A stretch of 64,000 bases of DNA from Planctomycetota bacterium (GTDB lineage: Bacteria > Planctomycetota > PLA2 > JAEUHO01): the NCBI GenBank assembly GCA_020631815.1, contig JACKGW010000006.1, positions 62,001 to 126,000 on the forward strand, given 5' to 3'. The stretch's first letter is position 1. Each line of letters begins with the position of its first letter. Positions 7,437 to 16,112 of the stretch are shown here, piece by piece. The translations under genes were made by a program, and so were the position numbers. A model generated the notes under the pieces. That model had not been told where the DNA came from. It did no database searches and worked only from the letters and a program-made list of their open reading frames with translations.

Positions 7437-9116
7437 ATGGGGTGGCGATCCACGTGCTCCGACCCGGCGGCCGCCGCCGTCCGCGTCGTCCTGCTGGCAC
7501 TGCCTCTCCTCGTGGCCGTTCCGGGGCGCCCGGGGCGGGCCGCCGAGCCCGAGCCCTCGCCACGCCTCGGCCTCGTCGGTCTGGACCCGCTGGACCCCGA
7601 GCACCGCAAGGCGGCCCGCGTCGCCCCGCTGGGGGGGATGGGGCACCTCGGCGTGATCACCGCACCCGTGCCGTGGGCCCGTCTCGAGCCCGAGGCGCCG
7701 CGCGAGGGTGTGCGCCGCTACCGCTTCGACGAGCTCGACGATGCCTTCCTCACGTGGCAGCTGGCCGGGCTCGAGCCCGTGCTCGTGCTGACGTCGGAGA
7801 ACCCGTGGGCGTGCGTCGCCCGCGACGACAGCGCGTGGGCCCGGACCCTGCGTCAGGAGCTGCCCGCGGGCGAAGTCGCCATGGCCCTGCGCGAGGCCAC
7901 GGGCGCGACGCCGCCGCGAAGCGACCAGTGGAGCGCGTGGGCGCGCTTCGTGCGCGCGGTCGTGGAGCGCTACGACGGTGACGGCGTCGACGACATGCCC
8001 GGCTTGCGGCGTCCCGTGCGCCACGTGCAGATCCTGGAGCGCGCCGACCTCCCCACGTCGTGGCTGGGCAGCCCCGAGCAGTACCTGCGCCTGCTGCACG
8101 CCGCGGGCATCGCCGCACGCGAAGCCGATGCGTCCGTCCGGGTCGTCAGCGCGACGATCGACGTGCATGGCTTGGGCCACGCTCCCCATCCGGACGTGGC
8201 CGAGTGGCGGCGCCGTGCCGAGGCCTCGTGGCCGCCCGCACCTCGCCAAGCACGCCTCGTGGCCGAGCGGAGCCACGAGGTACTGTCCCGCCTGCTCGAC
8301 TTGCCACGCCTCTACGACGTCTTGCCCCAACGTGGGGCGGCGCATCTGGAGGACGACGTGGCCAACGTCCGCTACCTCCGACGTCGCCTCGACGAAGAGG
8401 GCGCTACCAACGTCGCCGTGTGGCTGGTGGGGGGGCCGGAAGAGAAGCTGGGCGAGCCGGTCGTACCCGTGGGTACGAGTCCGGATCCCCGCGAGCGCAA
8501 CCGGCGACGGATGCTGGTGCGCGCCGCGCGCGACCCGCGTCACTCCGATCACGCGAACGCACTTGCCTGGCTGCGTCGCGGCCAGGCCTACGACCTCGTG
8601 CGCACCGTGCTGCGTGCCCGCGCCGCGGGCGCGGACGCCGTGTACGTGGCCTCGGCCCTGGACGTAAGCGACGCGCAGGCCGCCGCGCACACCACCGGCT
8701 GCCCGCGCCGTGGCGTCGTGCAGCCCGAAGGCGACGGCGGCGAACGCACGCCCATGTGGTACGCCCTGCGCCAGCTGGTTCGCTACCTCGACGGCCACCG
8801 TGGTGTGCGCGAGCAGCCGGCGGCTGGCGCGGCGCACTTGATCCTGCTCACCTACCCCTCGGCCCCGAAGCGTGCTTGGTCCGCCGTGCTGCTGGCCGAC
8901 CCGGACACCGACTGGGCGGGGGACGGGATGGCCGGAACCGCAACAGGTGTGGCCGTCACGCTTCCCGACGGCCGCTACCGCATCGAGACGACCGCGCTCG
9001 CCGACGACGCCCCTTGGGGTAACGACGTACGCTCCCGCCAGCAGACCCTCACGTTGCCGCTGAGTGCGGCGCCTCTGTGGATCCTGCCGATCGAAGTGGA
9101 AGCCAACCCGAGGTAG
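7437..9116 (+). CDS. Secreted protein of unknown function, possibly TIM-barrel-like
   Basis: A 559-residue protein with an N-terminal signal peptide (VVLLALPLLVAVPG, cleavage probably after GRAA). Several segments recall glycoside-hydrolase-like barrels of secreted planctomycete proteins: GLEPVLVLTSENPWAC, then WARFVRAVVERYDGDGVDD, HVQILERADLPTSW and VSATIDVHG. No catalytic signature can be assigned with certainty. The last 100 residues (LILLTYPSAPKRAWSAVLL) look beta-rich and may be a separate domain. It is monocistronic and starts at an ATG 6 nt after a TATCTT box. Confidence 0.7.
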   Translation: MGWRSTCSDPAAAAVRVVLLALPLLVAVPGRPGRAAEPEPSPRLGLVGLDPLDPEHRKAARVAPLGGMGHLGVITAPVPWARLEPEAPREGVRRYRFDELDDAFLTWQLAGLEPVLVLTSENPWACVARDDSAWARTLRQELPAGEVAMALREATGATPPRSDQWSAWARFVRAVVERYDGDGVDDMPGLRRPVRHVQILERADLPTSWLGSPEQYLRLLHAAGIAAREADASVRVVSATIDVHGLGHAPHPDVAEWRRRAEASWPPAPRQARLVAERSHEVLSRLLDLPRLYDVLPQRGAAHLEDDVANVRYLRRRLDEEGATNVAVWLVGGPEEKLGEPVVPVGTSPDPRERNRRRMLVRAARDPRHSDHANALAWLRRGQAYDLVRTVLRARAAGADAVYVASALDVSDAQAAAHTTGCPRRGVVQPEGDGGERTPMWYALRQLVRYLDGHRGVREQPAAGAAHLILLTYPSAPKRAWSAVLLADPDTDWAGDGMAGTATGVAVTLPDGRYRIETTALADDAPWGNDVRSRQQTLTLPLSAAPLWILPIEVEANPR

Positions 9117-9131
9117 GCAGGTCATGCGTCA

Positions 9132-9231
9132 TACGGAGTGCGGGCAAATCTCATGGATTTCGGCGCCGTGCACCCCCAAGGATAGGTGTCGCTCGCCAGC
9201 CGAGATCCATGAGATTTGCCCGCACTCCGTA
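9132..9231. repeat. 100-bp stem-loop repeat (element A1)
   Basis: A near-perfect inverted repeat: left arm 9132-9164 and right arm 9199-9231 pair at 32 of 33 positions around a 34-nt loop. Each arm holds the core GTGCGGGCAAAT or its complement. It lies immediately downstream of the secreted-protein gene and abuts a transposase remnant. The same arm sequence recurs at 9601-9631 (single arm) and 10243-10319. It could act as a bidirectional terminator or be a small mobile element. Confidence 0.8.
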
Positions 9232-9240
9232 CTCCGGTAC

Positions 9241-9465
9241 TCCAAGGCGACGCGCCGGATGATGCGCCGCGTGACGAGCCGGCGCGGGCGGGAGCGCTAC
9301 CGCAAGCGCAAGCACATCGTGGAAGCCCCCTTCGGGTGAATCAAAGGGGTGCTCGGCTTCCGGAGGTTCCACCTACGCGGGATCGAGAGCGTACGAGGCG
9401 AGTGGAATCTGGTGTGCATGGCCTTGAACTTGAAGCGGATGGGCAGCAACTGGGCTTGGAGCTGA
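9241..9465 (+). pseudogene. Remnant of an IS1182-type transposase (C-terminal part)
   Basis: Translation in this frame gives the C-terminal end typical of IS1182-family DDE transposases: YRKRKHIVEAPFG, then a TGA at 9337-9339, then IKGVLGFRRFHLRGIERVRG and EWNLVCMALNLKRM before a final TGA at 9463-9465. The internal TGA stands where family members usually have another residue (for example Q or W before IK), so it is a nonsense change. The N-terminal two thirds, including most catalytic residues, are missing; the stem-loop A1 sits directly upstream. The gene is dead. Confidence 0.75.
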
Positions 9466-9697
9466 CCCACGGGGCGCAGGTGGCGGCCGCGTCAGCGCCG
9501 CGTACGTAGCCCCGGACCACGGCGAGCCCTCCACCGGAGCCGCGTAGGGGCCGATCGCACCTAGAGGGTGGATCTGCGGCGCAGGCTCCTAGTCGGCAAG
9601 GTTCATGAGAATTGCCCGCACTCGGTACTCCTCGGTACTCCGTCACGCGAACACGAGGAGCGGCGCATGCTCCGCGGATCTGCAGGAAGACGAGAAC
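9466..9697. other. Non-coding stretch with a lone repeat arm
   Basis: No credible gene is seen. Bases 9601-9631 repeat one arm of the element A family (the TTGCCCGCACTCGGTACTCC core), without a pairing partner nearby. The segment separates the transposase remnant from the 3' end of the convergent NUDIX gene. Confidence 0.55.
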
Positions 9698-10129
9698 CTA
9701 CCGAAGGAAGAAGGGCGCGCCACTTCGAACCGCCATGGCATCAACGATGCGCTGTGGGTGTGTCGGAACAATGTCGTCGGGTAACTCAGAGGCGGAAAAC
9801 CAGCCAAACGCCGTCGTCTCCTCGCTTGGCCTGAGCCGTCCGCCAACGACGCGGCAGAGGAACACCAAGGCGACCACCTGCCGTCCCCTCAGCGCGTAGT
9901 AGGGGTGGGGAGCGCTGTAGACTCCCACGGGCGTCTCCGTGATGACGTCCAGTCCCGTCTCCTCGCGTGCCTCCCGCACCGCGGTCCCTTCGATGGTCTC
10001 GCCGATCTCCATATGCCCGCTGGGTAGACACCACAGGCCGTTGTCCGCCCGTCGAGTCAGCAGTACGCGATCGTCTGCGTCGCGAATCACGGCGACGGCG
10101 GTCAGGGTGAGGTGCAGATCGACGTTCAC
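9698..10129 (-). CDS. NUDIX hydrolase
   Basis: A 143-residue NUDIX-fold pyrophosphohydrolase. The NUDIX box is complete (G-x5-E-x7-REAREETGL, within GHMEIGE and AVREAREETGLDV), preceded by LTAVAVIRDADDRVLLTRR and LWCLPSG. Enzymes of this type hydrolyse nucleoside diphosphates linked to another group; the substrate cannot be told. The frame is open much further upstream, but a TAGACT box lies exactly 8 nt before the GTG at 10129, matching other leaderless starts here, so I chose it; a GTG at 10168 is the alternative. Its surroundings (transposase remnant, repeats, lower GC) suggest an acquired or decaying segment. Confidence 0.8.
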   Translation of the reverse strand: MNVDLHLTLTAVAVIRDADDRVLLTRRADNGLWCLPSGHMEIGETIEGTAVREAREETGLDVITETPVGVYSAPHPYYALRGRQVVALVFLCRVVGGRLRPSEETTAFGWFSASELPDDIVPTHPQRIVDAMAVRSGAPFFLR

Positions 10130-10137
10130 GACATGGC

Positions 10138-10143
10138 AGTCTA
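10138..10143 (-). promoter_or_regulatory. Putative -10 box deciding the NUDIX start
   Basis: TAGACT on the minus strand ends 8 nt before the GTG at 10129. There is no ribosome-binding site before that GTG or before the alternative GTG at 10168. Confidence 0.45.
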
Positions 10144-10242
10144 TGGCGGGGTTCTGGTCGTCGGCCACGGTCCGCTTGCCACCAAGCCAACAGCACCAAC
10201 CACGTCGTCGCCTGCGGCTTGCAGATGCAGCGAGCAGGAGCG

Positions 10243-10319
10243 CCGGAGTACCGAGTGCGGGCAAATCGCATGAATCTCGCCCACCAATCCGTGACATCTG
10301 CCCGCACTCGGTACTCCGG
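10243..10319. repeat. Stem-loop repeat of the A family (element A3)
   Basis: Arms 10243-10266 and 10296-10319 pair at 23 of 24 positions (GAGTACCGAGTGCGGGCA core) around a 29-nt loop. The left arm continues with sequence similar to the inner arm of element A1, while the right inner arm has diverged, so this copy looks partly decayed. It lies in the gap between divergently transcribed genes. Confidence 0.75.
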
Positions 10320-10761
10320 ATCGATCGCAACTGGCCTCGTGACCGCCCGACACGTGGAGGCGACCGCCGGGCAGCTTCGCGACGCGAGCGTCCGGTAGCG
10401 GCGGCCGGGCTAGCGACCCCTCGGCGCCCGGCGCCGGGCTCCAGGGGCTGTGTCCCCAGGGCTACATCTGCCGCACTTCGGCGCCGCGTTGGCGCGGGGA
10501 GCCTTGATGCAAGGGCGCTCAGCCGCCGCATCCGCCGCAATTCGGCAGAATGCGTACTGCTGTCGATACAGCATCCGAAGCTGGCATCGTCTCTGTGCGC
10601 CCGCCTACGGCGCCGGAGTGGCCGCCCAGGCGCAGCGTGATCGACGGCTTCGTAGCGCGGTGCGTCCAAGACGGGTGCTGTGTCCTGCGCCGTGAACGGG
10701 GTCAAGTGACCGTGATTCCCCGGACACCCGACGCCCCTGGCGCGCTGTGAGAATCGGCCCC
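10320..10761. other. Intergenic region without a recognisable gene
   Basis: About 440 bp between the repeat and the next start. Six-frame reading gives only arginine-rich shadow frames. A small hairpin, TGCTGT-CGAT-ACAGCA, is present at 10558-10573. Base composition is more moderate than in the neighbouring genes, consistent with old inserted DNA. Confidence 0.4.
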
Positions 10762-11850
10762 ATGCCTCGGGGACCCCACCTGAACCCGCACGTGTGCCAC
10801 TTGCGTGCCCTGCTCGGCCTCGCAATGGTGGCCGTCGTGTGCGCCAGCGCTCGGGCCGCACGCGCAGCCGATCCAGCGCGCCCGGCTCTTGATCCGACGA
10901 TGACCCGTCTGGCCTATGCCGACGACGACTGGATCGTGTGGCTCACGTTCGAACGCGTACCAGGCACGGAACGCAACGTCGCGCCCAGCTACGTTCGTAC
11001 GTATCGGCTGCAGCGCGTGGGCGAGTCGACGACGCGCTCCGTGCTGCGCACGCGCGGAACCAGAACGCACGACGTCGTCACGGTCCTTCCAGACGGCACG
11101 ATCGGAGTCGCCTACTGGAGCACGCTCGTGTGGGCCCGACCTGATGGCTCCGACCCCGTCGAGCACACGCGCGAGATGGACGTCCCTCTTGTCTTCGAGG
11201 GCAAGCGATTCCACGTAGCGCGGGGCTACCCCGCAGGCCTCTTCGTGCAGGAGAGTGCCTACAGCAACGCGCGCCCCGTCCTCTTCGTTCCGCTCGAGGG
11301 GACCCAGCTCGACTGGGCCAAGCACAAGCAGGTCACGACGGAACCGGTGCGGGTGACGCAACACCCCGCCGCTTGTCTCGACGGCGATCTCGCCTGCGCC
11401 GGGGGAAGCGTGTTCGACCTCGAGACGGAGCGACGCGTCGAGCTGGGGATCGGGGAGCACAATGCGGTTCGCGCCCTCGGCGCGGGCCTTGCCGCCAGCT
11501 TTCGGAGCGTGGTGCGCATCTCGGACCTCGCGACGGTCGATCTTCCCTACTGGCACCAGCCCTTCGCAATTCGCCACGGGGTCGTGTACTCCGCGCGGCC
11601 TACGCATCGCGTGGGCGGCGGTGCGGAGGGCAGTGTGAAGGTGTTCGCATCGTCAGGCACGTCAGGCGGGGATCCCACGCTGGTTGCCGAGGTGCGTGCG
11701 GTTGGCGTCCGCACCCCCTATGCCCATCTGGATCGAGGCCAGGTCGTCTCCTACGGGCCGGTCACGATCACGTGGAACCGCCTGGGCATCTGGCTGTTCG
11801 ACGGCAACGTATGGACACACCACGACTGGCTCGAGATGCCGCCCAAGTGA
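10762..11850 (+). CDS. Secreted protein of unknown function
   Basis: A 362-residue protein with a signal peptide (LRALLGLAMVAVVCASARA). Most of the rest is beta-strand-like sequence with repeated W/Y-containing turns (YADDDWIVWLTF, GVAYWSTLVWARPDGS, NRLGIWLFDGNVWTHHDW), which suggests a beta-propeller or similar all-beta fold. Four cysteines are present, two of them close together (ACLDGDLACAGG). I do not recognise the family. The ATG at 10762 is preferred over an in-frame GTG at 10747. It converges with the next gene across 34 bp. Confidence 0.65.
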   Translation: MPRGPHLNPHVCHLRALLGLAMVAVVCASARAARAADPARPALDPTMTRLAYADDDWIVWLTFERVPGTERNVAPSYVRTYRLQRVGESTTRSVLRTRGTRTHDVVTVLPDGTIGVAYWSTLVWARPDGSDPVEHTREMDVPLVFEGKRFHVARGYPAGLFVQESAYSNARPVLFVPLEGTQLDWAKHKQVTTEPVRVTQHPAACLDGDLACAGGSVFDLETERRVELGIGEHNAVRALGAGLAASFRSVVRISDLATVDLPYWHQPFAIRHGVVYSARPTHRVGGGAEGSVKVFASSGTSGGDPTLVAEVRAVGVRTPYAHLDRGQVVSYGPVTITWNRLGIWLFDGNVWTHHDWLEMPPK

Positions 11851-11884
11851 GGCGGCTGCGGAGGCCCCGGCGTCAAGCCGGCGC

Positions 11885-13363
11885 TCAGGAGGCCAGCCAC
11901 GGCGGCGCGACGAGTCGGCGGCGGCCGTCGGCGGCGCGGGGGGTGGTGGTGTCGTCGGGGGCGATGTCCTTGTCCCAGAGCTTGCACGTGACTTCGCGGT
12001 GCATCTGGTCGAGGCCTTCGCAGTAGTTGGTGAACACGCAGCGGCGGATCTCGTCGCCGCGACCCTGACGGATCTTCTCGAACCAGTCGGGGTCGGCAAG
12101 CGACTGGCGTGCGCTCGCGATGGCGTCGGCATGGCCGGCGACGAGCGCGTCTTCCATCATGTCGAAGGTGCAGAAGCCGCCGGCTGCGACGATGGGCATG
12201 GCGTGGCCTGCCTGGTGGACGGCGTTGCGCACGGCGGCGGCCAGCGGCAGGTTGCGCGCGAAGGGGCCACGCTCGTCGATGCGCACAGTAGGCATGCACT
12301 CGTGGCCGCTGGGGCCCGTGTAGGGGTAGACGGCTTCGCCGATGCGCGGGACCTTGGCGTCCTCGAAGCGTCCGCCCTTGCTGAGCGAGAGCACGTCGAG
12401 GCCTCCTTCGGCCAGCGCGATGGCGTAGCGGCAGGCATCGTCGATGCGGCTGCCGCCGGCGATCACTTCGTCGCCGAGGATGCGCGCGCCCACGACCGCG
12501 GCGTCACCCACGGCCGCGCGCACGGCGGCCAGGACCTCGAGGGGCAGACGCAGGCGGCCCTCGGGCGAGCCGCCGTAGCCGTCCGTGCGGACGTTCGTGC
12601 GACTCAGGAACGACGCCATGGTGTAGGCGTGGGCGTAGTGCAGCTCGACGCCGTCGAAGCCCGCTTCGACGGCCCGTCGCGCGGCCGAAGCGAAGAGCTC
12701 GGGCAGGACCTGGGGGAGATCGCGGATGTGGGGCAGGTGCGTGTCGGTCACGCGCTCGCGGTAGCCGCGCTCCAGCTCCTCGAAGGCCCGTTCGTCGAGC
12801 ACGGCGCGCCAGGCTTCGGGCCCTGCCTCCTGCAAAGCCGTGCGCAGGGCGTCGTCATCCAGCGCTGCGTCCTCGGCACGGCCGGTGATGTCCGCCAGGG
12901 CTGCGGCGTGGCCAGGCTGCGGGCGGTACCAGCGGGCGAACCACGTCGCGGGCTCCGGGCGACGCCGGACCACGAGGAAGTCGATCAGCTGCACGAAGAA
13001 CAGCGTCTCGCCGTCGCTCTCGTCCTTGACGCGCTGCACGAGGTCGCGCAACCCGGGCACGAAGCGATCGTGTCCGATGCGCAGGAGCGGACCGCTCTTC
13101 ACGTCGCGGATGCCCGTGGCCTCGGCGACAAGGACGCCGGGACGTCCGCGCGCGAAGCGGCCATACCAGTCGAGGTTGTTCGGCGTGACGAAGCCGTCGT
13201 CCGTCGCGCGCCAGGGCACCATCGCCGGGACCCACGTCCTCGTTCGCGCCGTGCGCGGGCCCAGCGACAGCGGCTGGAAGAGCCGCGCGGCGGCAGCCGT
13301 GGCGGCGTCAGGCCAGTGGGCTTCGGGCAGGGGCACAGGGCGGGGGCGCTTCGGCGCGGTCAC
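11885..13363 (-). CDS. NADH:flavin oxidoreductase / old-yellow-enzyme family protein
   Basis: A 492-residue FMN-dependent TIM-barrel oxidoreductase. Family signatures include FDGVELHYAHAYTMASFLS, the NxRTDGYGGSPEGRLRLPLEV block, and MPIVAAGGFCTFDMMEDAL with GHADAIASARQSLADPDW, which form the FMN phosphate site. The barrel is followed by RCVFTNYCEGLD; the full iron-sulfur cluster motif of 2,4-dienoyl-CoA reductases is not evident. A long insert between about residues 110 and 210 makes it bigger than classical OYE. Substrate unknown; such enzymes reduce activated C=C bonds. The GTG start is set by a TAGCCT box 8 nt upstream. Confidence 0.8.
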   Translation of the reverse strand: MTAPKRPRPVPLPEAHWPDAATAAAARLFQPLSLGPRTARTRTWVPAMVPWRATDDGFVTPNNLDWYGRFARGRPGVLVAEATGIRDVKSGPLLRIGHDRFVPGLRDLVQRVKDESDGETLFFVQLIDFLVVRRRPEPATWFARWYRPQPGHAAALADITGRAEDAALDDDALRTALQEAGPEAWRAVLDERAFEELERGYRERVTDTHLPHIRDLPQVLPELFASAARRAVEAGFDGVELHYAHAYTMASFLSRTNVRTDGYGGSPEGRLRLPLEVLAAVRAAVGDAAVVGARILGDEVIAGGSRIDDACRYAIALAEGGLDVLSLSKGGRFEDAKVPRIGEAVYPYTGPSGHECMPTVRIDERGPFARNLPLAAAVRNAVHQAGHAMPIVAAGGFCTFDMMEDALVAGHADAIASARQSLADPDWFEKIRQGRGDEIRRCVFTNYCEGLDQMHREVTCKLWDKDIAPDDTTTPRAADGRRRLVAPPWLAS

Positions 13364-13371
13364 GTGCGTCG

Positions 13372-13377
13372 AGGCTA
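13372..13377 (-). promoter_or_regulatory. Putative -10 box of a leaderless transcript (oxidoreductase)
   Basis: TAGCCT on the minus strand ends 8 nt before the GTG at 13363; no ribosome-binding site intervenes. Confidence 0.45.
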
Positions 13378-13443
13378 CGCGCCGACGGCGCTCCGCGCAC
13401 GTTGGGGGCGTATCCTCCGCCGCGTCGCGGAGGTTGCTCGCCC

Positions 13444-13944
13444 ATGCTCGTCGTGCTCGTGCGTCATGGCATTGCGTCGCCCGTCGGCGTGGACGGCGCG
13501 CGGAGCGATGCGGAGCGTGGGCTCTCGCCCGAGGGTCTCGAGAAGACGCGCGAGGCGGCGCGCGGGCTGGCCACCCTGCTCGATGCGCCACCTACGGTGA
13601 TCGCAAGCCCGCTGCGTCGTGCGCAGGAGACTGCGGTCGTGGTGGCCCAGGCGCTGCATGCGCCGCCGCCCCGCACGAACCCGGCGCTGGCGCTGGGGGG
13701 GCCGTACGAGGAGATCTTGGCGGATCCGGCCCTCGCCGCGCCGAAGGGCGACGTCGTCTTGGTAGGCCATCAGCCCTCGCTCGAGGCCCTGGCTTCGTGG
13801 CTGCTGACGGGCGAGCCCGACGTGCGCATCGAGGTGAAGAAGGCCTCGGCCCTGGCGATCGGGTATCCGGGGGTCCCGCGTCGCGGCGGGGGCACCCTCT
13901 GCTGGTTCCTTCCCCCGCGCGTCCTTCGTGGTTTGGAGTCCTGA
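13444..13944 (+). CDS. SixA-like phosphohistidine phosphatase
   Basis: A 166-residue histidine-phosphatase-superfamily protein. It opens with LVVLVRHG (catalytic RHG) and later has SPLRRAQETA and DVVLVGHQPSLE, the second catalytic histidine. The short length matches SixA, which dephosphorylates phosphohistidine in phosphorelay or PTS proteins in E. coli. The ATG at 13444 gives the standard N-terminus. The stop and the ATG of the next gene share a base (TGATG at 13942-13946), so it leads an operon with the peptidase. Confidence 0.8.
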   Translation: MLVVLVRHGIASPVGVDGARSDAERGLSPEGLEKTREAARGLATLLDAPPTVIASPLRRAQETAVVVAQALHAPPPRTNPALALGGPYEEILADPALAAPKGDVVLVGHQPSLEALASWLLTGEPDVRIEVKKASALAIGYPGVPRRGGGTLCWFLPPRVLRGLES

Positions 13945-16112
13945 TGCGTTTCCGTCCTCTCGTGCTCGCCGCTCTGCTCCTGCCCCTCCTGCCGACCTCG
14001 CCGGGTCGGGCCGAGGGCAAGCCCGACTACCCGCCGGCCCCGCGCGGCGACGTCGTCGAGACCATGCACGGCGAGGCCATCGCCGACCCGTACCGCTGGA
14101 CGGAGGACGACGACGCGCCGGAGGTCGTGGCGTTCGACGAGGCGCAGCTGGGGCTCGTGCGCAAGCGCCTGGACGCCTGGCCCGAGCGGGATGCCTGGCG
14201 CCAGCGGATCGCCAAGGAGCTCGACCTCCCGGGCATGCGCTCGCTTCCGACCTTCGAGGGCGGTCGCAGGTGGTTCACACGCCGTCCCGAGGGCGCCAAC
14301 CACGCGGTGCTCTACGTCACGGACGAGGACGACACGCTCGAGACGCCGCGCGTGGTGCTCGACCCCAACACGTGGAGCACCGACGGCACGGCGGGCATGG
14401 GCGAGTGGTTCGTCTCGCCGACGGGCTCGCACGTCGCCTACCTGCGCGACGAAAAGGGCAGCGAGGACATGGACCTGCTGGTCCGTGACGTCGTCACGGG
14501 CAAGGACCTGCCCGAGCGCATCACGCGCTGCAAGTTCACGGATGTCACGTGGGACCTGGACGGCAAGGGCTTCTTCTACAACCGACTGCCGGACGCCGAG
14601 TCCGTGCCGGCGGGCCAGGAGCAGTACCACCGCCGCATCTTCCACCACCGTCTGGGCGACATGCCTTGGGACGACGTGATGATCTACGGGCGTGGTCGTC
14701 CGCAGCTGGAGTGGCGGGGTCTGTACCGCAGCTCGGACGAGAAGCACTTGTTCCTGGTCCAGGGCATGCCGTGGCAGGACCACGAGACGTGGCAGGTGGA
14801 GCTGGTCCCAGGGGGCCTCGTGAAGACGCCCATCGTGACCGGCATGACCGATCGCACCTGGGTGGACCGCATCGGTGACACGTTCCTGCTCAACAGCGAC
14901 CGTCACTCGGATCTGCGCGAGCTCTACACGGCGCCCGTCACCGAGGACGGTACGCCCGGCGACTGGACCAAGCTCGAGCTGCCGCGCAGCGCCACGGCCG
15001 TGTTGGACGAGATCGCCGTCGTCGACAACCGCTACGTGGTGGCGTTGATCCGCGAGGACGTCATCAGCCGGCTCTACATCCGCCTCATCGATGGCAGCGA
15101 CACGCCGCGCGAAGTCCGCCTGCCGGCTCCCGGCACGGTGCGGGGCCTGCGCACGCGGAAGGGCGACACACGCCTGTGGTTCGGCTTCCAGTCCTACAGC
15201 GTGCCCTACAGCACCTGGGTCGTGGATCTGGCAACGCCCGGCAAGGCATCCCCGGACGGGGGCCTGGCATCGATCGCGCCGACGCAGATCGAGCAGATGC
15301 CGACCACCATCGACGTGGACAACCTCGTCACGGAGCGCGTTCGCTACAAGAGCAAGGACGGCACCGAGATCCCCGTCTTCCTGCTGCGACGCAAGGACGT
15401 GGCGTACGGCGGCTCCACGCCTCTCGTGCTCTACGGCTACGGCGGGTTCCGCGTGGGCCTGTACCCCGGGTTCAGCAAGGCCCGCGCGCTGTGGGCCGAG
15501 CGGGGTGGCGTGTACGCCATCGCCTGCCTGCGCGGCGGTGACGAGTTCGGCGAGTCCTGGCACGAACAGGGCTGCTTGGAGAACAAGCAGAACGTGTTCG
15601 ACGACTTCATTGCCGTGGCCGACGGTCTCGTGGCGGACGGCAAGGTCGACCGCTCACGGCTCGCCATCGAAGGCGGCAGCAACGGCGGCCTGCTGGTCGC
15701 CGCCGTCATTGCCCAACGCCCCGATCTCTGCCGCGCCGTGCTCTGCGGCGTGCCCCTGATCGACATGCTGCGCTTCCACCGCTTCCAGTTCGCCAAGTCC
15801 TGGACGAAGGAGTACGGCGATCCGGATGACGCCGACGCCTTCCCGGGGATCCGGGCGTGGTCGCCGTACCACAACCTGAAGCCCGCGGCCTACCCGGCCG
15901 TGCTCGTCACGTCGGGCCTGGAGGACGGGCGCGTCAACACGTTCCACGCGCGCAAGCTGGCCGCGGCGCTGCAGTACCTGACCACGTCCGACCGTCCCAT
16001 CCTGCTGCGCGTCGATCGCGACAGCGGGCACGGGAGCGCATCGCTCAAGCAGTACAAGGAAGAGCTGCTCGACGAGCACGCGTTCCTGGCCCAGGAGATC
16101 GGCCGCCCGTGA
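13944..16112 (+). CDS. Prolyl oligopeptidase family serine peptidase (S9A)
   Basis: A 722-residue secreted peptidase with a signal peptide (LVLAALLLPLLPTSPGRA). An N-terminal beta-propeller domain follows (about residues 30-450; DPYRWTEDD marks the start), then an alpha/beta hydrolase domain. The catalytic triad is visible: Ser579 in GGSNGGLL, Asp661 in SGLEDGRV, and His696 in SGHGS. Such enzymes cleave short proline-containing peptides after proline. Length is normal for the family. It is coupled upstream to the SixA-like gene and its stop overlaps the following GTG as GTGA. Confidence 0.9.
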   Translation: MRFRPLVLAALLLPLLPTSPGRAEGKPDYPPAPRGDVVETMHGEAIADPYRWTEDDDAPEVVAFDEAQLGLVRKRLDAWPERDAWRQRIAKELDLPGMRSLPTFEGGRRWFTRRPEGANHAVLYVTDEDDTLETPRVVLDPNTWSTDGTAGMGEWFVSPTGSHVAYLRDEKGSEDMDLLVRDVVTGKDLPERITRCKFTDVTWDLDGKGFFYNRLPDAESVPAGQEQYHRRIFHHRLGDMPWDDVMIYGRGRPQLEWRGLYRSSDEKHLFLVQGMPWQDHETWQVELVPGGLVKTPIVTGMTDRTWVDRIGDTFLLNSDRHSDLRELYTAPVTEDGTPGDWTKLELPRSATAVLDEIAVVDNRYVVALIREDVISRLYIRLIDGSDTPREVRLPAPGTVRGLRTRKGDTRLWFGFQSYSVPYSTWVVDLATPGKASPDGGLASIAPTQIEQMPTTIDVDNLVTERVRYKSKDGTEIPVFLLRRKDVAYGGSTPLVLYGYGGFRVGLYPGFSKARALWAERGGVYAIACLRGGDEFGESWHEQGCLENKQNVFDDFIAVADGLVADGKVDRSRLAIEGGSNGGLLVAAVIAQRPDLCRAVLCGVPLIDMLRFHRFQFAKSWTKEYGDPDDADAFPGIRAWSPYHNLKPAAYPAVLVTSGLEDGRVNTFHARKLAAALQYLTTSDRPILLRVDRDSGHGSASLKQYKEELLDEHAFLAQEIGRP

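Noticed and set aside
7413..9125. A 570-residue minus-strand frame opposite the secreted protein at 7437
   Set aside because: It has no domain and no signal sequence; the plus-strand frame has a signal peptide and a promoter-like box.
10330..10740. A gene in the 440-bp gap after the NUDIX hydrolase
   Set aside because: All frames are arginine-rich with no motif, and no start has a promoter box or ribosome-binding site.
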